A DNA stretch of 64,000 nt, from contig WTXI01000154.1 in assembly GCA_022376515.1 (NCBI GenBank), positions 1 through 64,000 on the forward strand, written 5' to 3'. The position numbers and the translations under genes were made by a program. Numbering within the stretch: position 1 is the first letter of the stretch; every line of letters starts with the position of its first letter. Under the pieces are notes generated by a model, which searched no databases, had not been told where the DNA came from, and saw only the letters and a program-made list of their open reading frames with translations. Source of the DNA: Lactifluus volemus (lineage: Eukaryota; Basidiomycota; Agaricomycetes; Russulales; Russulaceae). Below, one piece after another: positions 10,901 through 20,584 of this stretch.

Positions 10901-13354
10901 ATTGCTCTTCGAGACAAAATTCCTGTTTTGGCTGGAAGTGCTTAGTATCAAGAGCCGTGTAGGCCCTGTTTCACCAGTATTATCATCGTGGTTGCAGCTT
11001 GAGGTAGGTCCACCCCATAATTGAGTATGACATGTAATGACATTTGGGTAAAACAGCGTACTCAACCAGAAGTGCAGGAATTGTTGGGATTGGTGCATGA
11101 TGCGTCCGCATTTGTGCGGTATTTCGGAATGGCCGTGGCGAAGAGCGCTCCGCATATCTATGTGTCTGCCCTCCCTTTCACACCAACCTCTTCCCGCATC
11201 CGCAATCGATACCTTTCCCAGTATCCTCACACATTGACCTTGGAACGTGGGGAATTGTCTCATTGGCCGGCATTGGAAATGACGATTCATGCACATAGTA
11301 ACTGGGTCAAATCTGTTGCATTTTCGCCGGACGGGCAACGGATCGCATCGGCCTCTGGAGATCGCACAATTTGCGTTTGGGATGCCACGACGGGAGAGAT
11401 CGTAGCGGGCCCGTTTACTGGACACACCAATATCGTCAAATCTGTTGCATTTTCGCCGGACGGCCAGCGCATTGCATCGAGCTCGGACGACCGCACGATT
11501 CGGGTGTGGGATGTCGGAACAGGACAAATCGTAACGGACCCGTTTACTGGACATACAGCTTCGGTCCTTTCTGTTTCATTCTCCCCGGACGGGCGGCACG
11601 TTGCATCGGCCTCGCGGGATTGCACAATTCGCGTTTGGGATACCACGACGGGAGAAACCGTAGCGGGCCCGTTTACTGGACACACCAATTCGGTCGAATC
11701 CGTTGCATTCTCACCAGACGGGCGCTGCATTGCATCGGCCTCGCACGATCGCACGATATGCGTGTGGGATGCCACAACAGGACAGATCGTAGCGGGCCCG
11801 TTTACTGGACACACAGGTCTGGTTCTTTCTGTTGCATTTTCGCCAGACGGACAGCGCATCGCATCGGCCTCGAATGACAACATGATTCGCGTGTGGGATA
11901 CCGCAACGGGAGAGGTCGTAGCGGGCCCATTTATTGGACACACCGATCATGTCACAAGTGTTGCATTCTCGCCGGACGGGCAACATATCGCATCGGCCTC
12001 TAAAGATCGCACGATTTGCTTGTGGGATGCCCCAATGGGAGAGATAGCAGCAGGCCGGTTTACCGGACACACCCATTTTGTCACTTCTGTTGCATTCTCG
12101 CCGGATGGACGGCGCATTGCATCGGCCTCGGACGACCGCACGATTCGCGTGTGGGACGCCACACTAGGACAAATCGTAGCTGATGCGTTTACTGGACACT
12201 CCGGTGGGGTCACATCTATTGCATTCTCGCCAGACGGACAGCGCATCGCATCAGCCTCGCATGATCACGTGATTTGTATGTGGGATGCCGCGACAGGACA
12301 GATCGTAGCGGACCCGTTTACTGGACACACCGATTGTGTCACATCTGTTGCATTCTCGCCGGACGGACAGCGCGTTGCGTCGTGCTCAGGTGATCGTACG
12401 ATTCGTGTGTGGGATGCCGCAACAGGGCAAGTCGTAGCGGGCCCGGTCACTGGACATACTGATTGGGTCAGCTCTGTTGTATTCTCGCCTGACGGGCGGA
12501 ACATCGCATCGGCTTCTTATGATCGCACGATTCGCATTTGGGATGCCACAACAGGAGGGGTCGTAGCGGGCCCGTTTACTGGACACACTGACTATGTCAG
12601 ATCTGTTGCATTCTCTCCGGATGGGCGGTTCATTGCATCACCCTCGGCCGATCTTACGATTCGTGTGTGGGATGCTGCAACAGGGAAAGTCGTAGCGGGC
12701 CCGTTTGCTAGACACACCAGTTTCGTCTGGTCTGTTGCATTCTCGCCGGACGGACAGCGCCTCACATCGGCCTCAGACGATGCCACGATTTGCGTGTGGG
12801 ATATCACAACCGAACAGATTGTAGTGGGCCCATTTACTGGACACACCACTTCTGTCAACTCTGCTGTATTCTCGCCGGATGGAAAGCGCATCGCGTCGGC
12901 CTCAGCCGATTGTACGATTCGCATGTGGGATGCTGCAACAGGAGAGATGGTAGCAGGTCCATTTGTTGGACACATCTCTTCCGTCCGATCTGTTGCATTC
13001 TCTCCAGATGGGCAGCGAATCGCATCGGCCTCAAATGATCACACGATTCGCATGTGGGAAGTTACAATAGGACATGTTGGAGCGGGCGAATCTACTGGAG
13101 ACACCTCAGGGATCAGATCTGCGGAGGTTGCAACGAAAGATGCTGACAAAATCCTAGATCAGTCCCCGATCAATACTGATGGTTGGATATGTGGAGAAGA
13201 GAATGAACTTTTTTTATGGATTCCCGAACTTCACAGGCGGCGTCTTTATAGACCAAGCACTGTCTGGATCGCAGGTGGACATGAGACGCGGCTTGATTTC
13301 TCAAAGTTTGGGTATGGATCAAATTGGGCTACAGTCCATAGTTACAATTCATAG
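7957..13354 (+). CDS. C2-NACHT-WD40 NLR (STAND receptor), copy 2: the only intact NLR
   Basis: Manual splicing gives exons 7957-7990, 8045-8198, 8249-8355, 8410-8819, 8874-8924, 8990-9194, 9246-9434, 9487-11003 and 11057-13354 (1,654 aa, all GT-AG, phases agree). Residues about 10-123 form a C2 domain (LQLTILRAHNLPHIKT; RFYVTVIAGARTWHTRAV; VEWNEEVDAFAL). A variable Ser/Thr-rich linker and a helical region follow. The NACHT NTPase has Walker A GQAGTGKSS near residue 435 and Walker B LIVIDALDES near 532. Residues about 964-1570 hold 14 WD40 repeats, enough for two seven-bladed propellers; a conserved tail (GWICGEENE, FLWIPELHRRR) ends the protein. Fungal NLRs of this build (HET-E/HNWD type) are signalling ATPases that oligomerise when the repeat domain senses a ligand and can trigger cell death. 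The ligand is unknown here. The first intron is 54 nt without a stop, so its retention would stay in frame. Confidence 0.92.
11279..13100 (+). repeat. 14 tandem WD40 repeats (~129 bp period) of NLR copy 2
   Basis: Fourteen blades of about 43 codons follow one another with near-identical framework ([33 protein letters not shown]). The residues that differ sit just after GHT (two positions before the V) and in the SASxD turn. Blade order is the same in every NLR copy, so blade n of one copy is most similar to blade n of the next; the repeats have not been reshuffled since the gene was duplicated. The equivalent block in copy 5 begins near 46350 and also has 14 blades. Confidence 0.9.
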
Positions 13355-13481
13355 AAATAGAATTGGTTGTACGCTATTTATTTATTTTTCTGTAGTCATT
13401 CCCTCTGGATCGGATACTAATAAATAACTGCGGACAGTCAGAGTACCGCATGTTAAAGACTGACGAATCAATTGAGGGTCC

Positions 13482-13489
13482 ATCGAACG
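13482..13489. repeat. Target-site duplication of hAT element (left copy, ATCGAACG)
   Basis: ATCGAACG directly precedes the left terminal repeat and is repeated exactly at 14772-14779 after the right terminal repeat. The unoccupied site, CATCGAACGCGTG, is present at the same place in the first unit (about 2103-2115) and the last unit (about 48537-48549), which confirms both borders. Eight-base duplications are characteristic of the hAT superfamily. Confidence 0.9.
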
Positions 13490-14771
13490 TAGTGTTGCGG
13501 GAAAAACTGGGGGTTTTTCCCCGAAATGGTTTTTCACCGGTAATTAACAGGTAACTTACCGGTAAGTTACCCCCCCCTTGAGAATTGATGGTAACTTACC
13601 TAAGTCACGTGTGTCACGTGAATATGTAAAACCATCATTGATTGGGCTGTCCGGGGCCGGTCCGGGCCAGAGCTAACCCCATTTTGCCCGGCCCCGCATT
13701 TTGCCCGGCCCCGCGTCATGATGGCGATCGTGCACGATTTGGCCGAGGGTACCCTTAAAAAATATTCAGTCAATTAATTAATTAATTAATTTCAGTGAAA
13801 GTTTCTCATATTTGCTTCCATAATCAACTCATCCGGCTTTGGCAATTTCACGCGTCGGGATTCGAACTCTCGACCAGTGCACACCAAAAATACGCTTTCT
13901 GTAAAGATTACCACTAAACCATTCAAACTAATGTCATTGTTCTCCCATGCTCCTCTTAAACCATAGTTTGCCTCGGCCACATGTGCCTGCCACGTCAACA
14001 TCCCGCTCTGTCGCCGCCAGCTCTGTGCCCACTATTGCCTCTGTCATCACCTTCCCCTCTCTCTGTCGTCGCTGCCCTCCACTCTGCCTCCTCTCCCGTC
14101 TGCTGTTGCCATCTTCACCTCCTCTCTCGCGTCCTCTCTGTTGCCACTATCGCCCGCCCCCTGTTGCAGGTTGCCACCACAACACCATTGATTTCTTGTT
14201 AGCATGGCACATCCCGGTGTTTCATGACTCGTTACGCGTGGACATTCCACGGCGTCACGGTCGCTCGGGCGTCGCTTTTGCGACCATCCGACGCCTGACC
14301 TGCGACTGGGGACGTCTCCCCAAACTTTTGCCCGTGTCCCCCCCTCCCCTCGCCACTGTGGACCGTGGCCACTGCCACCCCAACGCTCTGCTACCGCCTG
14401 ACCCCGCCGCTGCCGCTGTCCTTATGCCGCCGTTGCGGGGCACCGCCGCTGCAACCCTGCCCTCTCTGCCGCTGCAACCTCAAGGCCCATGCATGGACAA
14501 CTTATTCAGATTGTAGTTCTTACGGCTTTTGTATTGTCACATAGTTGGAAAATACATGCATCTGTTATATCGATGTGTCTTGCAGGGATCAGCTCGAGCG
14601 CGAACAAAAAAAAAAGTGGGGGAGCTTCGCAGTTTGCGCTCAGAATGGTCACGTGAAAACATCACGTGATCAAAGTTACCAGTAAGTTACCGGTAAGTTA
14701 CCCCCCCCTTTGGGACCCTGAGGTAACTTACCGGTAACTTACCGGCCCGGGGGGTTTTTCCCGCAACACTA
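13490..14771. mobile_element. Non-autonomous hAT-type DNA transposon (1,282 bp)
   Basis: The element starts TAGTGTTGCGGGAAAAAC and ends GTTTTTCCCGCAACACTA, perfect inverted ends of 18 bases, inside an 8-bp duplication ATCGAACG. Both flanks are rich in subterminal copies of GGTAACTTACC and its complement (13550-13610, 14680-14750) and in CACGTG palindromes (about 13606-13620, 14650-14668), the type of array hAT transposases bind. The longest internal frame (13947-14516) is Pro/Leu-rich and low in complexity, with no transposase motifs, so movement would need a transposase from elsewhere. A short tandem GCATTTTGCCCGGCCCC lies around 13680-13715. The element occurs in only one of the array units, so it inserted after that unit was formed. 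Confidence 0.88.
13771..13937 (-). mobile_element. tRNA-promoter SINE-like sequence inside the hAT element
   Basis: On the minus strand an A-box-like TGGTTTAGTGG (complement of 13911-13921) is followed at tRNA-like distance by a B-box-like GAGTTCGAATCCCGACG (complement of about 13853-13869). An unrelated body and a tail of repeated AATT (13771-13792) follow. This is the plan of a tRNA-derived SINE transcribed by RNA polymerase III. The tRNA part does not fold convincingly into a complete acceptor stem, so a functional tRNA gene is unlikely. I could not find clear target duplications for the SINE itself. Confidence 0.5.
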
Positions 14772-14779
14772 ATCGAACG
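14772..14779. repeat. Target-site duplication of hAT element (right copy, ATCGAACG)
   Basis: This is an exact match to 13482-13489. After it the sequence continues CGTGTTTGC, as in the empty sites of sister units. Confidence 0.9.
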
Positions 14780-15040
14780 CGTGTTTGCTGAGACTCACGT
14801 GCCCTGGCACCGGTAACGTGACACGGTCACGTGACTATTGTGCCTCAAGAAGAGGTCCTTCAACAAGAAAGAAAAGTCAAAATCGACTTTCTAATAGCTT
14901 TTCGGGACCTGTAAGAAGTTGAAAGGTGCACAGAAGTGAATCGAATTACTTGTAGGATTGCTGATCTCGGCGCGAGAACTAGCAGAGTAGAATGTTATTT
15001 TCGATTGCTGCGCTGCTCTGAACTAAAGAGCAACGAAACG

Positions 15041-17305
15041 TTACATATCAAGCAAATCGTACGATTGCCTCGTCAAAGGGGTCTTCCCAGTCCTGTTGAC
15101 AAACTCAACCATCTCACCATGAATTTGCCCAATTTTCTTGGGTTCCTTTTCGCCCTCCCTGAGCCCGTTCTCGTCCCAGTGGTGGACACCACCTAGCAGT
15201 GTGTCATTCCACAGTTTTATCTCACCAAGTGAAAAAAAACTAGGACACACCAGGAATAATTTTGAATGGCCTAACCACTGTGTCCTCTCGTTCCTCCACG
15301 CCGCCGTAAGCGCTATGTGGCGCGTATGGGCGCCACGGATCAACTGCGAACCCATCCGTAGTCAGCATCGCTGGACCCGTTCAAGAAACGGGTAGAAGGA
15401 CTGAATATACATACCTTCACCGTCAATAAATGCTAACCTATCAGCTGCAATGTGGTAATCGCCTAGCACGTTCACGGCAGTGACATTTGGCAGCGGAGGC
15501 ACTTTGTAGTATTCTCCCGGTGGGAACGCCTGAATACATATCTTGTGCTCATAGTCGATGTCCAATAGGCGCGAAATAATAGTAGGGGTGCCAACTGGTG
15601 GCGCGGTCTACAAATGGATGTCAGCATGGGCGGCGATGCGGCGATGCGAAGACATACAGAAGTAGCCCCATTGTGTGCAGTACTGGAACACCCACGGGCG
15701 CCAGTCTTCACTGAGATCTGTGATCTGATACTTTGAATCTTCGTTCGTCCCGAAGCAATCTTCCACAGTCAAACCCATATCTTGTGGGCAGAGTACGACA
15801 ATGTTCTTCGCGGCCACAAAAGGTTTGTGATTCAAGATGCATAATGGTAAGGTATGCGTACCTCTCGGATCCACTTGGCGTAATTTAACAGAGCGATATT
15901 AGCTTTCAGTCCTCCTCCCAGGAGCACCGTACGCTCCGTGTCTTTCAGAGTCGGCGTGTCGCCGTTCAGCGTCGCACAGAACTGATCGAATGTCGTCGAG
16001 CTAACAGCAGGATCCCAGTTCTCATCCTCCCACGTGGTCAGTGGATACTGTTCCAGCAGCACATATTAGTTCCGCCTATGCTATGAAGCAGGTCCGAGAC
16101 ATACCTCGAGCACCGAGACAGAGTCCTTATCTGACTCCAGCTCGCTGAGGCCAAACAGGCCTTTGAGTCGGCCACGCAGGGGGCCGATTTTGAGAAGGGA
16201 ATCAATCATGCTGATGCTATTCACAAGGTTGGATGAAAAAATTGGGCCCGCGTCGAGCCGGATGGCGTCCACGTACTCCCAATTCATGAGCACAGCGTGC
16301 GTCACCGCTAGGGGGCGGGAGGAGGCTTAGTATCGTTTGTGAAGAATAATTAAACACAAAAGGTGCGCACCACTCGACGCGATAGCACCAAACACGAGAT
16401 CAGGATACAGCACTCGCATGTGAGCCGCCCGTGCTCCTGCATATGACCCCTACAAAACACGGCATTAACAACGGGATGACCACCATCACAAGACGCTGGA
16501 GAGGGCACACGAACACCATAGTATATCCATGGTGTCTTTCGGGCCGTAAGGTTCTCGTCGATGTTCTCGAATTTGACATTGCGCATAAAATTGGCCGAGT
16601 CTTCGAGAGCTTGCTCGTTGTTGAGCCACCTACAGCACCGCATGATGGGGAAATAAGCTGCATCAATATAAGAGCGCGCGGAGGGGTCGACATGGGATGA
16701 GGCAGAGAGGACAAGCGCACCTTAGGGAATCAGTCGAAAAGTTTTGGACACTCACAGACTTGCCTCGACCAAATCCCGGTCGCACGTCGGCACATAAAAA
16801 CGTCTAGGCTTAATCCAGGGATACACGTACCATAATATCTATGCTCTAGCACAACTGCGATGCCGCCTGTCGCACGTGCCAAAATATCCCCAACACCTGT
16901 GTCCAAGAACGGCAGACGGTCCTCCCCATTAGTCTCGCCCCCATCTATAACGATGACCGGTGAGCCAGGATGTGGTCTATAGTGTCGTGTGTTGACCCAG
17001 AAACGTTGTTGAAACGTCGCTTCGGTGGTGTTGTCAAAGTGATCGAGTGGCTGGGTGAACGTCTGAACGGAGAACTCGGATGCCGCGACGGCGACAACGA
17101 GTGGTGCTTGTAATGTGCTGGCATGCGCCGGCACCTCAGTCCCTTGATCGGGATGCGAGGTTATGCCAGCAGCGCGTCGATGGAGATTTTGAAAGTTGAC
17201 CCCCTGTGCATTATGGAGGACATGCTCATGAAGGGCATTGCTGCCGCCCATACCGACGAGCACGACAACAAAAGATATCCAAATGATGTGGAAAGCCCAC
17301 ACCAT
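15041..17305 (-). pseudogene. S28 serine peptidase copy 2 (nearly complete, altered C-terminus)
   Basis: Exon 1 from ATG 17305 is open (leader WAFHIIWISFVVVLVG, then QPLDHFDNTTEATF and IVIDGGETNGEDRLPFLDTG). Later exons give HRYYG, KSVSVQNFSTDSLR, WLNNEQALEDSANF, GGSYAGARAA with the catalytic Ser, THAVLMNWEY, NWDPAVSSTTFDQF, CPQDMGLTVEDCFGT, DGE joined to VDPWRPY with the expected Asp, and GGVHHWDENG with the expected His. Two lesions set it apart: a two-base loss at the exon end near 15658 (GGCTACTTCT before the donor) and a 10-base loss near 15095 that removes the codons of KAWLEDW and gives the tail NRTGKTPLTRQSYDLLDM, stop at 15041. The leader predicts secretion or vacuolar targeting. Whether the first lesion is real decides if this copy is functional. 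Confidence 0.75.
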
Positions 17306-18117
17306 ACGGTGTGGCCGAGAGAGAAGAGAACGATACCCTCATGAAGGTAAATACTGTACTCCGGGCGGGGTCCTCCGACGATCCCACGGTTCGATTCCTT
17401 AGTGCCAAAGTAACTCGTCGGGGCTCATATAACGCCCATTAAGCTCATAAGTTGAATAGATTTATTTCACTACAGCATTTATAGAACGTAACAATTTGAT
17501 TCCACCGAATTGATGGCTTAAATCTGCTAATGTTGCTCCGCCTTGTGACTAGACTTCAATTGGGGGCATGGCAATTGGAGAGACAGATTGGACAAAGACT
17601 AAACAAACAAATATATGCTACAAGTTACTTGGCATAGCTTTCCACGTCGCGGGCCACAGATGGTGCAAGTACAGCGATCTCGTTACGACGAGTTGGTGTC
17701 GAGAATCAAGTTACAGTATCAGTGTATGCTGTCGCCTAAATGTAGATTACATTTTATTGAGCTAACAGTTGGATTGATCGCAAAGCAAAGAGGCCAGCGT
17801 CTACACCCGTGACAATCTCTTACTAAGCGCCCAGTCTGAGCGGTTGCGATACCCTCCCAATTTTCCTAACTTCCTCAATTCTTAATCTTTGTCAGGGACT
17901 CCTCGGAAATCGCTAACATACTGTTAGACTTGTTCTCTTAGGCCGCATAGCCTGAGAACGGAAGCATAGACGAAGCACAGCGTCCGCAAGTATTAAGCTC
18001 TGATATCGGAGACGAGCAAAGTCAACCTGCCCATCTAAATACTTGTGGCTATCCCAGCCATCCCCAGCAAATTTATTAAAAGTTTTAGAGGCATGCCGTG
18101 CGTACCATCCCCAACAT

Positions 18118-19111
18118 CTATACACCTCGTTCGAGGATACGAAAGTCGACTGGCGTGCCCTCAGCTTCGTGTATGCTGCACGGGCCTAAAACACCAATCG
18201 AGGTGTTGTTCGTGATGAGTTCCTTGTCCTGCTGCAGCGTCTCGTGGAGCGCGCGCAACCAGGGGTGAATCAGATCTTCCAAACTGCCGCAAAAACGTTC
18301 AGTTCCGGGACAAACGAAACACTTTTCGGTAAGATGGTGGTCACAAAGGAAGGTGAGGGGATACAGTACCATCAGCGAAAGACTCAAAATGCTTCTCGAA
18401 ATACGTCTTAACGCTTTGGCTACGGCCGCCGAATGCGACGGCAAGGTAAGTTATTGTCACTTGGCCAAGCGCTCGGTGAGAACTTGTATATGTGTGGTCC
18501 AGTGTGGTCTAGCCCGATGACCAGGACGCCGACACCGTATGGACATCAGCTATATTCCTGTGTGTCCACTTGGGCCCCTGCGTGGTTGATCAATACATAC
18601 ATCAGTTGCCACAAAAAAAAACCGTAAATTCGGAAGAAAAAAAAAAGGCGAAACACACTGTCAGCGATGACCGACACGAGTCGGTTTACGGGACGGGCTG
18701 GTTGAAGACTATCGTGGATGCCATGGCCTGCTGGCGCATAAAGTTGCTACATTTTGAGATGAGATCGTTTGGGTCTGTGGGGCTTATATAGAACGACGGA
18801 AGGAGTACACGTGCATCCAAGGTTAGGCCTGCGATCGCAATGCCGACGTGGTCGTCGATGTGGAACATCTTTTGCTGGTACTAGGCACTGGAAAACATAG
18901 GTGTGAGCCGAAGGAATGAGACGAAGTGCTGCTGCTGCTACGGGCATGACACGACACGCACTTTGAGCGAAACGAGGATTGCATGAGTTTTCAAGCGCAG
19001 ACCGACTGCTCCCGATCCCTGCTTGACGGAATGCATACTCTACTTGATGTAATCTGCCTTGGCGCGAGAAGACAGTGTTGTCAGAGTCGGTAGGTGTTAT
19101 GATGGAAAGGA
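18118..19111 (-). pseudogene. Proteasome alpha-1 (PSMA1/Pre5) pseudogene, copy 2
   Basis: This copy has the same order of fragments as the one at 5480-6500. It preserves the best 3' part: an exon reading LEDLIHPWLRALHETLQQ, DKELITNNTSIGVLGP and VDFRILE, then a TAG at 18118. Minus-strand segments DDHVGIAIAGLTLDARVL and NFMRQQAMASTIVFNQPVP are also visible. The five-base lesion after QVEYAF/L is shared with the other copies. The A runs near 18620-18650 are expanded within what was an intron. Confidence 0.8.
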
Positions 19112-19399
19112 TGAGGGTAGCGCAAAAATTCTAATCTCGACTGACGCCACGCGTCCAATTGAAGTTGACGCGTCTTGGATTCATAATCATTTATTAGTCT
19201 CAGTCCTATTCTGCGCGTATCCCAACTCCTCTGGATATCCTAACCATTATATAGACATCACAAGAGGCCGTTGTATACCGCAGACGTGACGTCAAATCTA
19301 AAAGTGTTGATGGTGATGGGTTTGAACTGCTCGTTTCGCGCGAATTCGAGTTGGCCCTGTAACCAGGCCGTCATATTCAACTTCACGTCGAGTGGAGCG

Positions 19400-19831
19400 A
19401 ATGGCTGAGCGTGGAGAAGATCAGCGAACATAGCAGGCAGGTCGTCAGTAAGGCACCGTTTTTGTTCAGGTATCCTCTTCCTGACTGTGCTTTGACTTCA
19501 CAGGTTTTTCCCTTGTCGATTGTGCGCTATAGCACCTTCGCGGACAAATCCCATCCCATTTCCCATCACAATTTTGGTCGACGTCATCTACCTTTCATCC
19601 GACCTGTCCAATGCCCTCCTTTTCTCGAGAACGCGTCCGTTCATGCTCCCGCATGACATACCGATCCCCGGCACAACAACAGAGACGACTCGCGACATCG
19701 TTACCATCGAGGCCTCGCTCTGCGAAAGTTTAAATGAAGTAGCCAGGGCCAGAGACTCAGATCATTCGGACTCCCGCGCTGCGAGTCTGCAGGTGATTAC
19801 AGGCCAGGGCCTGACCCTGGGAGTGAAATGA
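19400..19831 (+). pseudogene. 7TM-like fragment, copy 2
   Basis: This is the equivalent of 6780-7211, with the helix ITILVDVIYLSSDLSNALLF followed by TRPFMLPHD and a stop at 19831. The upstream part SIVRYSTFADKSHPI is again in another frame, so the break predates duplication. Confidence 0.33.
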
Positions 19832-20584
19832 GTGTTCAAGGGCCAAAAGCCTTGGCTGAGAAATTGGGTGTACAGTACGAGTTGACGAATGGATCGCTGG
19901 GATCGCGTCCCTAAACGTCGGATGCGTCTCCTTAGACATTCATTAAGTTATTACATGCTGTACATTACACATCTACCACTATATTAAAGTGTGCTGTGAT
20001 GGACGCTCTCAAGATTTAGCACATTAATCATGGGGGGGCAGGCACGCTCATATAGAACGCCTTGGCTGTAGCGGCAGTGGGATGTGGGTTTTATGATGGG
20101 CTGTGGAGTACACAATGTTGTGAGCTAGACAAAGAGAGTCGAAATAAAGGGAAAACTAAGGGAATCTGCGATAACGTTGGTGTGGACAAGATTCGCAAAG
20201 CAAGAAACGCAAAAAGAGGTAAAAATAATCGAGATCCGTAGGTCTACCACTTGAGATAGTGTGGTGCAGGGGCCATACTAATCGCCTTCTCTGTATCGTT
20301 CTAATTTTAGATGCACCCCCGAAGGGAGTGAGGTGGCCTTATTAATAAACAAAAGTTTGCACAGTAATTCGTTTGGGTATGAATCATTACCATTTTGGTC
20401 TATGTGGTGGCTGCCTCGAGGCAAGGCTCAAACCTCTCATCGATCTCATCCTTATCGATCTCTTCTGTAGCCACCAACTTGCAATTCGTATGCCAAATTC
20501 TCTCTCTTCCGATGTTCCCGCTTTTAACCATTTATACAGCCCGAGTCCTTTAACATCTAGAATAACCCACCTCAGCCGCACGAT

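Noticed and set aside
11279..13100. Regular repeats resembling a CRISPR array
   Set aside because: The period (about 129 bp) and near-identical 'spacers' encode WD40 blades in a eukaryotic gene; there are no short palindromic repeats.
13853..13925. A functional tRNA gene on the minus strand
   Set aside because: A- and B-box sequences are good, but the ends do not pair as an acceptor stem and the anticodon arm is unclear; a SINE fits better with the AATT tail.
13947..14516. A 189-codon frame inside the hAT element as a transposase gene
   Set aside because: Its sequence is low-complexity Pro/Leu/Ser/Cys-rich, with no hAT catalytic or dimerisation motifs; the CT-rich DNA keeps the frame open by chance.
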